64,000 nucleotides of DNA from the NCBI GenBank assembly GCA_964511875.1, contig CAZEHS010000001.1, forward strand, positions 1-64,000. Reading direction: 5' to 3'. Below the pieces are notes generated by a model. The model had not been told where the DNA came from. It made no database searches and saw nothing but the letters and a program-made list of their open reading frames with translations. Both the position numbers and the translations under genes were made by a program. Shown piece after piece: positions 25,415 to 34,777 of this stretch. Every line of letters begins with the position of its first letter. Position 1 is the first letter of the stretch. This stretch comes from CAZEHS01 sp964511875 (GTDB lineage: Bacteria; Bacillota; Clostridia; Peptostreptococcales; Acidaminobacteraceae).

Positions 25415-26681
25415 AGTCTGTTGCCTTCTGATTACCTTCGTGAAGCGGCAGGTACAGCATGATGGTCGTACCTGCTCCTTCGGTGCTTCTGATCATCAGT
25501 TTTTTTCCTGTTTTGATCAATAGCCTCTGATTAATATTGGCAATACCGACGCCAGCTTCGGTACAATCCCGCTCCATGATCTGTTGGATCATCGTCTTCG
25601 ACATCCCCACACCATTATCGTTGACAGTCACTTTTATGAAAAAGTTGCAGCGTTTGATCCTAAGGCGCACCGTACCTCCGTTGATTTTTTTTGACACCCC
25701 GTGCCTGATAGCGTTTTCAACAAGGGGCTGCAGAATCAGAGACATGATATTCTCTTCAAGGAGAGTAGGATCCACATCAAATACAGTTTTGAGCCGTTCA
25801 CCATATCGTACTTTTTCAATATCCGAATACACCTTCACAAGCTCAAGCTCATTTTGAAGAGGTACCGTTTCTTCTTGACTGTTGTAATCGAATACAATCC
25901 TCAGATATTGACTGAAGCGTGTAAGTAATGCCCCTGCCTTTGCACCATCAGTGTAGCACAGGGATATGATGGCATTCAGTGCATTATACAGGAAGTGGGG
26001 CTTGATCTGAGACTGAAGGACTGACATCTGCTTTTTTGCAATCAGGGCTGCTGATACTTCCTCTTTTGCCCTGCTTACAGCCTCATCAGCATTCTTGCGG
26101 TCTGTAATATCACTCACTGCAACCCTTGATGCCGGAAGCCCGTCTGAACCGCTCACAATGACACCCCACATCTGTGCCCAGAACAATGTTCCATCGTTTT
26201 TCACAAGACGCAGTTCGAATTTCTGCGGTTCACCTGTCTCAATGAGCTGTTTACGATGAATGTAGTAGATATCCTGATCTTCCCTGAAAATAAACCTGGA
26301 TATCTGCTGCCCTGCCATCGCATCTCTGGGAACTCCGAACATGGTATCAGCAGTCTGGTTCGTCTCCAGGATAAGACCGTCTTGAGCAAGTGTCGCATAC
26401 CCCACCGGTGCCAAATCGAAAAGGTCATAATACCTCGCCCGTTCCGCTGCCAGTTCCGACTGAACACGGCGCAATTCCTCATTCTGCATTTCCAGCTCAA
26501 TCTGGTGCACCTGCAGCTCAAAAAGAGTTCGCTGGATTTCTTCAGGTGACATGAGCACTTGATTTCCAAAGGATAAGTCTTCTCTTTCCCTAGCCGCCCG
26601 TTCCATTGCTTGGCGTCGTATCATCTGCCTGAGACTTTCTGGGGGGGTGGATTCGCTGAGGTCTTCAGGGGTGTTATTCAT
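25413..26681 (-). CDS. Soluble PAS-domain sensor histidine kinase (LytS/YehU-type kinase core)
   Basis: Order of parts in 422 residues: an N-terminal coiled coil (QIELEMQNEELRRVQSELA), a PAS/PAC domain at about 85-200 (YDLFDLAPVGYATL...VSDITDRK), a His_kinase core with phospho-acceptor region SQIKPHFLYNALN, and an HATPase domain (QPLVENAIRHG; VNDNGVGMS; GVGIANINQRL). No membrane span is seen. It follows the CheB-CheR-PAS hybrid gene by 27 bases, so the two probably act together. No cognate response regulator is adjacent. Confidence 0.9.
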   Translation of the reverse strand: MNNTPEDLSESTPPESLRQMIRRQAMERAAREREDLSFGNQVLMSPEEIQRTLFELQVHQIELEMQNEELRRVQSELAAERARYYDLFDLAPVGYATLAQDGLILETNQTADTMFGVPRDAMAGQQISRFIFREDQDIYYIHRKQLIETGEPQKFELRLVKNDGTLFWAQMWGVIVSGSDGLPASRVAVSDITDRKNADEAVSRAKEEVSAALIAKKQMSVLQSQIKPHFLYNALNAIISLCYTDGAKAGALLTRFSQYLRIVFDYNSQEETVPLQNELELVKVYSDIEKVRYGERLKTVFDVDPTLLEENIMSLILQPLVENAIRHGVSKKINGGTVRLRIKRCNFFIKVTVNDNGVGMSKTMIQQIMERDCTEAGVGIANINQRLLIKTGKKLMIRSTEGAGTTIMLYLPLHEGNQKATD

Positions 26682-26708
26682 CTCATACCTCCATCGTTCG
26701 ACCCATCA

Positions 26709-29700
26709 TCAGGATTTCATCCTTTCCGTTGTCGAAATCGCATACATCTGGCCCGCATCATTAACAAGGGCAGTAACTGTCAGCACAACATCCACTATCG
26801 AGCCATCCTTGGCTATCCGCTGAGTCGGGTAGGGCTCCAAAACGTTTGAAATAGCAAGGTGATGAAGTCTTTCCGTTTCCTTTGACCTTAAACTTTCAGG
26901 TATCCTGTCCCGGGTATTCATCTCCAGTGCCTCAGCTTCGCTCCAGCCGTATAATCTGGCCGCTCCTGGATTCCATACCAGGATACGTCCCTCCATATCC
27001 TGCATGGTGATGGCATCATTTGAATCGAGAACCACGACAGCCAAACGGAGAAGCTCATTGGCCTTTTGCAGCGATTTCTTTGTGTTAACGATTTCGGTGA
27101 TATCAACAAATGAAATGACAGCCCCTTCAATCACATTATCCAGGGTGCGGTATGGCTGAATCCTGAGAGTATACCACAATCCTTCAGTCGTCTCAACTTC
27201 AATCGCTTTGGGCATCAACGTGTCCAGAACGGATTTCACATCAGCCGGCAAATCAGTGTAGCCCACCAGATTTGAGAGAATATGCCCCACGGGCCTTCCG
27301 ATATCTGATTGAATCAGATTGGTGATATGTGTTGCTGATGGGGTGTACCGCAGGATGCAAAGATCATGATCGACAAAAACAGTGGCGATGCCCGTTCCCG
27401 CCAACAGGTTGTTCATGTCATTATTCGCATGTGCCAGGTCTATCAGCTTCGATTGAAGCTCGCCATTGACTGTTGTCAGCTCCTCATTGACCGACTGCAA
27501 TTCTTCCTTGGAAGTTTCAAGCTCCTCGTTTGTGGATTGAAGCTCTTCATTAAGCGACTGCATCTCTTCATTCGAGGATTTAAGTTCCTCATTGGATGTT
27601 TCCAGTTCCTCTTTAGCTGCCTGGAAGTATTCATCCTTCGTCAGCAGCTCCTGTTTAAGTGCTTCAATACGCGCATCCGAATCCGGGTTCCCGTATCCCG
27701 GTTCTTCGATGATTTCCCTGTCTATCGTGCGATGCTCTTGGTTTTCCTCCATGACAACCAGATAAAGATAAGGTTCCTGCTGTGAAACGAAGCCTGTCTC
27801 GACCGGACAGACAGTCAGGTTGACCGTGATGTAATGTCCGTTGGTCTTTACCCACAATCCATGGCGTGTCACAATCTCTTTTTTCCCACTGGCATGATGC
27901 AGGGCCATATACAGTTCCTGCTTCAACCCCTCACGAGCCATTGTCAGAATATTGATGACGCCGACCTCCCCTAGCGGAGGTTCCAGATACAACCCAGTTT
28001 TTCCGTGGAGGTAAAGGATGTCACCCCGGTTGTTAACGAGAACAGCAACAGCACCGACCTGTTTCAGCAGCTCCCGCTCCGTTAGCTCGCGAAGGGGTAT
28101 TTTCTCTATAATCGTTGACTTTTCAGCAGCCGGAGGACGTACTGAATCCTTGACTGTCAGCAGCGGAAGTAATTGGGTCAGTCCGGTGCGGCCTGATTCC
28201 TGAGAGCTCTCTCTTCGTTGATAGAGTTTGGATTTGCTGTCCAACGTGACAAATAACGAGTGAAACTCGCCTACTGTTTCAGATGTGCCCAGGAAAAGCA
28301 TTCCTTTAGGGTTCAGTGCATAGTGGAAAAGTGGAATGAGTTTTTTCTGGAGATCTCCACTCATATAAATCATCAGATTCCTGCAGCTGATCAGGTCCAG
28401 CTTGGAGAATGGCGGATCCTTGATCACATTCTGAATAGAAAATACAACCATTTCGCGGATGTTTTTCCTTATTCGGTACATGCCGCCATCGGACTCAGCA
28501 GTGAAGTAGCGGATAAGACGTTCGGGTGATATGTCGTCGACGATACTGGCAGGGTAGACACCGCTTCGTGCTTTTGAGATGGCCTGACTGTCGATATCCG
28601 TTGCAAATACCTGCACGGTATAGCTGTTTTTCAGCTGTTCCAGTTGTTCCTGCAGAAGGATTGCAATCGAATAAGCCTCTTCGCCAGTAGAGCAGCCCGG
28701 TACCCATACCCGGACCTGAGCACCCGGCGCCTTATTGGCAATAAGCCTGGTGATCACTTTTTCCTCAAACGCCCTGAAAGCTTCAGCATCTCGGAAGAAA
28801 CGGGTCACACCGATCAACAGGTCTCGAAAAAGTGCATCCACCTCAACAGGTGTTTGAAGCAGATATTTCACATAGGCCTCCATCGTATCGATCTGATGGA
28901 CAGCCATGCGCCGTTCGATACGACGGTTGATGGAGCTGGGCTTATACTGCGAAAAATCATGTCCGGTGTGACTGCGCAAAAGAATGAAAATCTTTTTCAA
29001 AATGTTATCCTCATTGAGTTCAGAAATGGACACTGCTCTTGGTATCTTCCCGAATGCATGGGCAACATAGGCGATAAGATTTGCAGGCATCTCCGCCGGC
29101 GGCAGCTGATAATCTACCAGACCGGTTGCTATTGCACTGTTTGGCATGCCATCATATTCGGATGAATCGATACTCTGCACCATGACCATGCCGCCCTCGT
29201 CCTTGATGGCACGCACACCCATAGTGCCGTCGCTGCCCGTGCCGGAGAGGACTACGCCGATCGCACGTTCATGCTGATCCTGAGCCATAGAGCGGAAAAA
29301 GAAATCGATGGGATAACGGTGTCCTCTGGGGGCCGAAGGCTCTAAAAGCTGAAGGGCGCCGTTCAGAAATGCCAGATCCCGGCCTGGAGGAATGATATAG
29401 ACACAGTTGGGCTGCACTACCATTCCATCCTCGACCTCAAGGACCTGCATTGCCGTGCAGCGCTGGATAAGCTCAGTCAGCATGCTTTTATGATCCGGAG
29501 CAAGGTGCTGAACAACCACAAAAGCCATGCCTGGAAACTCATCGACCGGCATAGCGGAAAAGAAGGCTTCAAACGCTGCCAATCCGCCGGCTGAAGCACC
29601 CATACCGACGACAGGGAATCCCCTTTGCACATTATCAGCTTCATCATTTTCTCCGATGAACAGACCCTTATCATCGGATTTGGTTGATTTCGCGTTAACT

Positions 29701-29717
29701 TTGTTTCCTGTCGTCAT
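26709..29717 (-). CDS. CheB-CheR-PAS hybrid signalling protein
   Basis: The 1002-residue product begins with a CheB methylesterase domain containing the Ser-His-Asp triad regions GASAGGLAAF, VVQHLAPDH and SGTGSDGTMG. A CheR methyltransferase follows at about 230-490 (VWVPGCSTGEEAYS; FATDIDSQAI; SCRNLMIYM). Then come a PAS-like segment, a coiled coil of NEEL(Q/E)S repeats at about 655-745, and two PAS domains. CheB lacks a receiver domain. Such hybrids usually feed PAS kinases rather than chemoreceptors, which fits the kinase gene directly downstream. GGAGG precedes the ATG. Confidence 0.92.
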   Translation of the reverse strand: MTTGNKVNAKSTKSDDKGLFIGENDEADNVQRGFPVVGMGASAGGLAAFEAFFSAMPVDEFPGMAFVVVQHLAPDHKSMLTELIQRCTAMQVLEVEDGMVVQPNCVYIIPPGRDLAFLNGALQLLEPSAPRGHRYPIDFFFRSMAQDQHERAIGVVLSGTGSDGTMGVRAIKDEGGMVMVQSIDSSEYDGMPNSAIATGLVDYQLPPAEMPANLIAYVAHAFGKIPRAVSISELNEDNILKKIFILLRSHTGHDFSQYKPSSINRRIERRMAVHQIDTMEAYVKYLLQTPVEVDALFRDLLIGVTRFFRDAEAFRAFEEKVITRLIANKAPGAQVRVWVPGCSTGEEAYSIAILLQEQLEQLKNSYTVQVFATDIDSQAISKARSGVYPASIVDDISPERLIRYFTAESDGGMYRIRKNIREMVVFSIQNVIKDPPFSKLDLISCRNLMIYMSGDLQKKLIPLFHYALNPKGMLFLGTSETVGEFHSLFVTLDSKSKLYQRRESSQESGRTGLTQLLPLLTVKDSVRPPAAEKSTIIEKIPLRELTERELLKQVGAVAVLVNNRGDILYLHGKTGLYLEPPLGEVGVINILTMAREGLKQELYMALHHASGKKEIVTRHGLWVKTNGHYITVNLTVCPVETGFVSQQEPYLYLVVMEENQEHRTIDREIIEEPGYGNPDSDARIEALKQELLTKDEYFQAAKEELETSNEELKSSNEEMQSLNEELQSTNEELETSKEELQSVNEELTTVNGELQSKLIDLAHANNDMNNLLAGTGIATVFVDHDLCILRYTPSATHITNLIQSDIGRPVGHILSNLVGYTDLPADVKSVLDTLMPKAIEVETTEGLWYTLRIQPYRTLDNVIEGAVISFVDITEIVNTKKSLQKANELLRLAVVVLDSNDAITMQDMEGRILVWNPGAARLYGWSEAEALEMNTRDRIPESLRSKETERLHHLAISNVLEPYPTQRIAKDGSIVDVVLTVTALVNDAGQMYAISTTERMKS

Positions 29718-29742
29718 GTTGCCTCCTGTTAACAGCCTGGTA

Positions 29743-30228
29743 TCACATCATTTTGAAAATCCATTCTCTTTCCAAGAGGCCATAGACCCGCATTGAAACC
29801 GGCATACCTTGAATCAATGCGCTTTCCCTCAGTGTACCTTCATGGGCAAACCCCAAGTCCTCGTAGAGGCGTATGGCACGGCTATTGGTGTCTACCACAT
29901 CCAGCCAGAGCCGTCTGGCCTTCAGTTCAGTAAACACTTTGCGGATGATTGCCTCCATCGCCTCTCTGCCGAACCCCTGTCCTTTCGGGCCAATGACGAT
30001 TCGCATCAGTTCTACGACGCCGAAAGGATTCTGAAGGCCTTTCATGATGCAGTAGCCCATTGTTTCGCCTGTGTCGTTTTCTAATATCCAGTGTCCGGTA
30101 TCAGGATCCTGAAAAGCCGACCGATGTTGCGTCTCCGTCCACTGGTACACCCAGGGACAGCTTTCCGGAGCTGATTCCATCGATTTGACATCAGGAATGT
30201 CTTTTTCAACGGTCGAACGGATTCTCAT
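29743..30228 (-). CDS. GNAT-family N-acetyltransferase
   Basis: A 161-residue single-domain GNAT protein. The acetyl-CoA loop is VIGPKGQGFGREAMEAII, followed by VDTNSRAIRLYEDLGFAHEGTLRES, the motif of RimJ/RimL- and SpeG-like enzymes. GGAGG lies just before the ATG. It ends 26 bases before the CheB-CheR gene and may be its operon leader. Substrate unknown. Confidence 0.87.
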   Translation of the reverse strand: MRIRSTVEKDIPDVKSMESAPESCPWVYQWTETQHRSAFQDPDTGHWILENDTGETMGYCIMKGLQNPFGVVELMRIVIGPKGQGFGREAMEAIIRKVFTELKARRLWLDVVDTNSRAIRLYEDLGFAHEGTLRESALIQGMPVSMRVYGLLEREWIFKMM

Positions 30229-30304
30229 CTTCTAATCCTCCTAATATTGCATCGTTAATTAAAATGCCGACTTTTTTCCTCTAAAAACTTTTTAAGGGAT
30301 AATA

Positions 30305-30333
30305 TTGCATTTAAAACATCGTTATGCTATTAT
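30305..30333 (+). promoter_or_regulatory. Promoter of the PC4/YdbC-like gene
   Basis: TTGCAT, a 17-base spacer and TATTAT precede the LexA-type box by five bases. Confidence 0.65.
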
Positions 30334-30338
30334 GAATA

Positions 30339-30352
30339 CGAACATACGTTCT
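30339..30352. promoter_or_regulatory. LexA-type box upstream of the PC4/YdbC-like gene
   Basis: CGAACATACGTTCT matches the Bacillus-type consensus CGAACRNRYGTTYG at all but the last base. It lies at the expected transcription start, as in uvrB. Confidence 0.72.
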
Positions 30353-30378
30353 ATAACCTGATGACAAAGGAGACTCTC

Positions 30379-30597
30379 ATGGCCGAAATCAAGTACGAGA
30401 TCACTCAGGAACTTGGCACACTTTCTGTGTCTGCAAAAGGATGGCGAAAAGAACTGAATCTGGTAAGCTGGAATGATCGCTCCCCGAAATATGATCTTAG
30501 AGAATGGTCCCCGGACCGAAAGCTTATGGGTAAGGGGATCACCCTGTCAGCAGAGGAATTCAGTGCGCTGAGCAGCTTGATTATTAAAAAACAGTGA
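30379..30597 (+). CDS. YdbC-like PC4-fold single-stranded DNA-binding protein
   Basis: The 72-residue product (MAEIKYEITQELGTLSVSAK...) matches the YdbC family, bacterial relatives of the transcription coactivator PC4, which bind single-stranded DNA as dimers. Visible family features are the WRKELNLVSWND strand pair and KYDLREWSPD. The start is chosen at the ATG six bases after AAAGGAG; an ATG 18 bases upstream lies before that ribosome site. It stands alone between a LexA-type promoter and a strong terminator. Confidence 0.85.
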   Translation: MAEIKYEITQELGTLSVSAKGWRKELNLVSWNDRSPKYDLREWSPDRKLMGKGITLSAEEFSALSSLIIKKQ

Positions 30598-30609
30598 TAA
30601 TCTTTCATC

Positions 30610-30643
30610 AAACGACCCCGCCAATTCTTCTGCGGGGTCGTTT
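30610..30643. terminator. Terminator after the PC4/YdbC-like gene
   Basis: AAACGACCCCGC pairs perfectly with GCGGGGTCGTTT around a ten-base loop. It serves the converging WYL gene too. Confidence 0.8.
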
Positions 30644-30650
30644 GTCTTCG

Positions 30651-31442
30651 TCACGGCGATTTTCTTTCTACCCGTTTGATCAACCTTTCAAGTCGGTTTG
30701 GCAGTCCATGCTGATGGGGCTTTTTTCCAGGTAAAGAATAGTGCTTGTGCCTGTAGCCTGGAATTATGGATTTTGCAGCATCGTTTCCGCTTTCGGCTAT
30801 CGGCTCATCATGCTCCGTTTCAATCTCATCAAACCACTCTGCTTCTTCTGTCGGTTCTTCAGCTATGTCCGGTTCTGATTCATAGGCAAAATCATCTTCA
30901 GTGTCGTCAACCGAGTCAATTTCAAAGTCCCCTTTGGACATCGTTGGCGGTCGCTTTTTTTCGGGAGCTTTTTCTTTGACTTTCAGTATCCGATCCACTC
31001 TGAACGTATGCTCTTCGCCAATCAGATAGCAATACGCCCGGAGGAGCCAATAGGAATCGGATTCCCAGAGCTCCATAGGGATTATTGTTCTTCGGGTTAT
31101 TTCTCCGGAACCTGGAGCACAGTAGCTGATCCGGAGATTCCGCTGCTTCAGCAATGCCCTTTTTATCCGTTTCAAATGCTTCTTCTGCTTTTTCCCTGCC
31201 TTATCCAGCAGCTCCAGATTCGAATCCCATTTCCTTAGATTGATCCACTCCGGGTTGGATTCCGTTTCATGAATGATTGTCTTGATTTCCTGAAGAATCG
31301 GTCCGAGAGTTTCACGAAGACTCTCCTCCTCATCGTACGTTCGGGTCAATATCTGGTTTAGTTTTATCAGGTCTCTAACTTTCAGAGTAATTGGGATATC
31401 CAGATCCATCAATGGGTTTTGATCTTCCAAAGTTAAATTCAT
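30651..31442 (-). CDS. WYL-domain protein with acidic tail
   Basis: The middle of this 263-residue protein (about 95-160) looks like a WYL domain: LRISYCAPGSGEITRRTIIP, then ESDSYWLLRAYCYLIGEEHTFRVDRI. WYL domains sense ligands, often nucleic acids, usually in transcription regulators. No N-terminal helix-turn-helix is evident; residues 1-90 are mostly helical. After it comes an acidic linker (about 175-225, many D/E) and a basic end. GGAGGG precedes the ATG. Function not known. Confidence 0.7.
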   Translation of the reverse strand: MNLTLEDQNPLMDLDIPITLKVRDLIKLNQILTRTYDEEESLRETLGPILQEIKTIIHETESNPEWINLRKWDSNLELLDKAGKKQKKHLKRIKRALLKQRNLRISYCAPGSGEITRRTIIPMELWESDSYWLLRAYCYLIGEEHTFRVDRILKVKEKAPEKKRPPTMSKGDFEIDSVDDTEDDFAYESEPDIAEEPTEEAEWFDEIETEHDEPIAESGNDAAKSIIPGYRHKHYSLPGKKPHQHGLPNRLERLIKRVERKSP

Positions 31443-31473
31443 AGGGCCCTCCGCTTCGGATAGGGTAAGGAAT

Positions 31474-32382
31474 CTACCCCTTCAATGCCATGACGATATC
31501 TTCGATGACGGAATTCGCATCATCATAAAGAACCTGGCAGGTGCCAACCATCTTATGCCCTCCACCGCCGTGCTTAAGCATCAATTTACCGATGTCCACG
31601 CTGCATGTGCGATTGAGGATACTATACCCGCAAGCAACTGAAACATTCTGTTTCTGCTTCCCATCAACTATCCATACCGAGACGTCCTGCTCCGGAAAAA
31701 GACTATAGATCATGAAACGGTTCCCAGTGTAGATCGGTGAAACATCACGCAAATCCGTGACAATTACATTATCTTCAGTTTTAGAATGATTCCTGACCAT
31801 TTCAGTGAAGTGACGGGTCTGGTCGTTGAACATCTCCACTCTTTCCTTCACATCATGAATCTCCAGAATATCATCTATACTCATATTTCTGCAGTGGTTT
31901 ATCAGTTCTTCCATCAACTGATAGTTGCTGATTCTGAAATCCCTGAATCGACCAAGCCCCGTCCTGGGGTCCGATATGAAGCCGAGGAGCAGCCATCCCT
32001 TCGGATTGAGAATCTCATCCTTTGTCAGATTTCCTGAATCCACCTTATCGACGGCTTCTATCATTTCCTTGTAAAGTGTGAATCGCTCATCTCCGCCGTA
32101 GTACTCATAAATGATCCTGGCAGCGGAGGGTGCCGGTCTGCTTTCCCCTTCAACATTCAGGGACCTGCCCAATCGGTCTTCCTCAGAAGAGTGATGGTCA
32201 AACCACATCCCGCATCCAGGAACATATGGAACGTTTGCCAGAACATCTTCAGCCGTAGGCTCGAATAGTCCATCCTGCAAATCCTTCGGATGTACAAACA
32301 CCCAAGAATCTATTATACCGGCTTCCTTCAGGAGCATGCCGCAGATCAGGCCATCAAAATCAGAACGGGTTACCAAACGCAT
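31474..32382 (-). CDS. DHH-family phosphoesterase
   Basis: The product has RSDFDGLICGMLL (metal-binding aspartates), FDHHSSEEDR (the DHH motif) and the C-terminal DHHA1-type GGGGHKMVGTC. This is the layout of exopolyphosphatase/oligoribonuclease relatives. Substrate cannot be told. The ATG at 32382 follows GGGGAGG by nine bases; an in-frame TTG at 32400 overlaps that site and is rejected. It is 31 bases upstream of the WYL gene in the same direction. Confidence 0.88.
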   Translation of the reverse strand: MRLVTRSDFDGLICGMLLKEAGIIDSWVFVHPKDLQDGLFEPTAEDVLANVPYVPGCGMWFDHHSSEEDRLGRSLNVEGESRPAPSAARIIYEYYGGDERFTLYKEMIEAVDKVDSGNLTKDEILNPKGWLLLGFISDPRTGLGRFRDFRISNYQLMEELINHCRNMSIDDILEIHDVKERVEMFNDQTRHFTEMVRNHSKTEDNVIVTDLRDVSPIYTGNRFMIYSLFPEQDVSVWIVDGKQKQNVSVACGYSILNRTCSVDIGKLMLKHGGGGHKMVGTCQVLYDDANSVIEDIVMALKG

Positions 32383-32477
32383 AGCCACCAACCTCCCCAA
32401 TTCAAGTTATCCGTAGTAATTCAACACGGGTTCTGCATTTCCTGCCGATAGCGTCAAATTTGTCAGTGCCGAATCTC

Positions 32478-33689
32478 TTATGAATCAATCTGATCATTTG
32501 TTCTGTTTACTGATTGCAGCATGGCGAATTCCTGATCTTCCTGGATTTCCACCTTATAATCACTTCCCTGTGATTCTATCATCTCTATTAATCCATCAAT
32601 CAGGGATTTCGCGGACTCACTGTCGAAACTTGATGGAATCACCAGATCAAAACTCACTTTCTTGCATTCTTTTGTATAGATTATCCTGAAATCATGCATG
32701 CTCAATCCCGGATCCATCTCCTGAAGCATATCTTCAACTGTTTTCTTTATACCCATTGCTTCCTGATTCTCACAGTCAACGGGATCCATATGTACAACCA
32801 GATCGATCCCCATCGCCATTCCAATTTCTTTTTCCATCGTGTCGATCATTTCGTGAGCATCAATCATTCCCAGTGACACCGGCACCTCCACATGAAGGGA
32901 AACGACAGACCTTCCATGACCATAGTTATGCACGATAAGATCGTGGTGACCGAGAACCCCTTTATATGAGGATACCCTGTTCTCAAGCTCTTCCACGAAA
33001 CTGTCATCCGGCGCTTCTCCAAGCAATGGACTCAGGGTCTGCATCACAAGGTTCCAGCCGTTCCAGATGATCAGCAGTGCCACTGCCAGTCCCACAAAGC
33101 CGTCAAATGCAAATGGGATATACGGACCCAGAACCAGTGCTGCAACTACAATACCGGTTGTTGCAACATCGCCTATGCTGTCCAGTGCTGTCGCTTCCAT
33201 GACCTTGCTGCCGATAGTCCTTCCTATTGTCCGATAAAAAAGAGCCAGCCATATTTTGATAATGACTGTGACTGTAAGAATCAGGACTGTTATACTGTCA
33301 TATTCAAGGGGAACGGTGTTCATGATCCGTTCCACAGCACTCCTGACAAATTGAACGCCAACCATTATAACCAGGACAGAAACCACCAGGGCAGTGATAT
33401 ATTCGCTTCGGCCATGACCAAAAGGATGCTCCTTATCAGCAGGCTTAGTAGAAGACCAGAATCCTATCAGCGTCATCACTGAAGATACAGAATCAGTGAG
33501 ATTATTGAAAGCATCAGCCATAATGGCGATACTGTGGGTAGCGAATCCCATGGATAGCTTAACTGTAAAAAGAATAAGATTGGCACCTACACCTGTCATA
33601 CCTGCCAGATAGCCATAATTCTGACGGACTGATGGCTTCTGGGTATTGTTAAAATCCTTCACAAACAATCGAATCATCGTTTTAGTCAT
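32478..33689 (-). CDS. Cation diffusion facilitator transporter (manganese-type motifs)
   Basis: A 403-residue protein with about six transmembrane helices in residues 25-225 and a cytoplasmic C-terminal domain. The metal sites in helices II and V read ADAFNNLTD and ALDSIGD, that is Asp-x3-Asp-type sites rather than the His-containing sites of zinc CDFs; Asp-rich sites are associated with Mn2+ or Fe2+. It carries an additional C-terminal extension of about 100 residues beyond the usual domain. GGAGG precedes the ATG. Confidence 0.87.
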   Translation of the reverse strand: MTKTMIRLFVKDFNNTQKPSVRQNYGYLAGMTGVGANLILFTVKLSMGFATHSIAIMADAFNNLTDSVSSVMTLIGFWSSTKPADKEHPFGHGRSEYITALVVSVLVIMVGVQFVRSAVERIMNTVPLEYDSITVLILTVTVIIKIWLALFYRTIGRTIGSKVMEATALDSIGDVATTGIVVAALVLGPYIPFAFDGFVGLAVALLIIWNGWNLVMQTLSPLLGEAPDDSFVEELENRVSSYKGVLGHHDLIVHNYGHGRSVVSLHVEVPVSLGMIDAHEMIDTMEKEIGMAMGIDLVVHMDPVDCENQEAMGIKKTVEDMLQEMDPGLSMHDFRIIYTKECKKVSFDLVIPSSFDSESAKSLIDGLIEMIESQGSDYKVEIQEDQEFAMLQSVNRTNDQIDS

Positions 33690-33775
33690 CAGCGGCCTCC
33701 TTCCGGCAGTTCATGGTCATAATATACCCGACAGGGCATATTGAAAACACTCTAAGGTGAGAATATCAGCAACTC

Positions 33776-33814
33776 AAAAAATAAGCAATCCCGATCAATC
33801 GATCGGGATTGCTT
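33776..33814 (-). terminator. Terminator of the tRNA-Leu pair
   Basis: On the minus strand AAGCAATCCCGATC pairs with GATCGGGATTGCTT around ATTG/AATC, followed by ATTTTTTG. Confidence 0.85.
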
Positions 33815-33815
33815 C

Positions 33816-33902
33816 TGGTGCGAGAGAAGGGACTCGAACCCTAACGTCCGTTAGAACACACGGGCCTGAACCGTGCCTGTCTGCCAATTCCAGCACTCTC
33901 GC
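33816..33902 (-). tRNA. tRNA-Leu (anticodon CAG)
   Basis: Acceptor GCGAGAG pairs with CTCTCGC, anticodon stem CACGG/CCGTG, loop TTCAGGC. A long variable arm typical of class II tRNAs is present. CCA is encoded. It is second in a two-tRNA transcript. Confidence 0.95.
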
Positions 33903-33939
33903 AAATCTATAAGCCAGCTCCGTGGAGCGTGGTTTCACA

Positions 33940-34025
33940 TGGTGCGGATGGAGGGATTTGAACCCTCACGAGAATTTCCCGCCACCCCCTCAAGATGGTG
34001 CGTCTGCCGATTCCGCCACATCCGC
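33940..34025 (-). tRNA. tRNA-Leu (anticodon GAG)
   Basis: Acceptor GCGGATG pairs with CATCCGC, anticodon stem CCATC/GGTGG with one G-U pair, loop TTGAGGG, long variable arm, TTCAAAT T-loop. CCA is encoded. It is the first of the pair. Confidence 0.95.
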
Positions 34026-34108
34026 ATATGGCATTCTTATCACCTTATAACCCTTGAAAACACTTTGTCAGAAGCATTTGTGAGGCGGGTTGTTTTGGCA
34101 ACAAGTTT

Positions 34109-34137
34109 ATTATACGGGCTGGGGCTCAGGATGTCAA
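34109..34137 (-). promoter_or_regulatory. Consensus sigma-A promoter of the tRNA-Leu pair
   Basis: TTGACA, exactly 17 bases, and TATAAT: a perfect consensus promoter about 80 bases upstream of the first tRNA. Confidence 0.92.
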
Positions 34138-34189
34138 CGTAGTTTTATTCTTTTTTTTAGATGCTTCTGGTTTTAACCCATCAAACAAC

Positions 34190-34777
34190 CTAGTTCTGCG
34201 TCTTTCCATACAGTTCCTGATAGTTGGCGTATTGCTTCATAACCCGATCAACATAGGCTTCAGTTTCAGGAAATGGAATGGTTTTAAGGTTCTTACCATC
34301 TGTGCTGTACAAGGGATCCTGAAGCCATTTAGCCACATTCCCGCTTCCTCCGTTGTAGGCTGCAAGTGCGATAGCCGTATTTCCATCATACTGGCTGAGC
34401 AGACGGGAAAGGTACCAGCAGCCAAGGCGTATGTTGATTTCCGGTATGAACAGCTGCTCTGATTCGAATGTCGTCATGCCTGTTTCGTCAGAACCCCAAA
34501 GGGCGGTTTCGTCCATAAGCTGCATAAGCCCTTTAGCACCTTTATTGGACTCCGCTTCGGGATCGAATTTGCTTTCAACATTGATGACTGCAGCAACTAA
34601 AAGAGGATCCAAGCGGTATTCATCAGCATAATTCCGTACGATTTGTTCATATTTGAATGGATGAGTGATTTTGAGCCAGACATCCCGGCCCTGAGCCGCC
34701 ACAAGCACTGCTATCAAAACCAGAAGCAAAGCCACCATTCTTCGGTGCTTCCTGCTTCTGTCAGACTGACTTTTCAT
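34190..34777 (-). CDS. Membrane-anchored lytic transglycosylase (SLT domain)
   Basis: A 195-residue protein with one N-terminal membrane segment (MVALLLVLIAVLVAAQ) and an SLT goose-lysozyme-like domain. The catalytic glutamate is in NVESKFDPEA, followed by KGLMQLMDETA and the C-terminal AYNGGSGNVAKWL. It cuts peptidoglycan between MurNAc and GlcNAc outside the membrane. Its start overlaps the coaE stop by four bases, so the two are co-translated. Confidence 0.92.
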   Translation of the reverse strand: MKSQSDRSRKHRRMVALLLVLIAVLVAAQGRDVWLKITHPFKYEQIVRNYADEYRLDPLLVAAVINVESKFDPEAESNKGAKGLMQLMDETALWGSDETGMTTFESEQLFIPEINIRLGCWYLSRLLSQYDGNTAIALAAYNGGSGNVAKWLQDPLYSTDGKNLKTIPFPETEAYVDRVMKQYANYQELYGKTQN

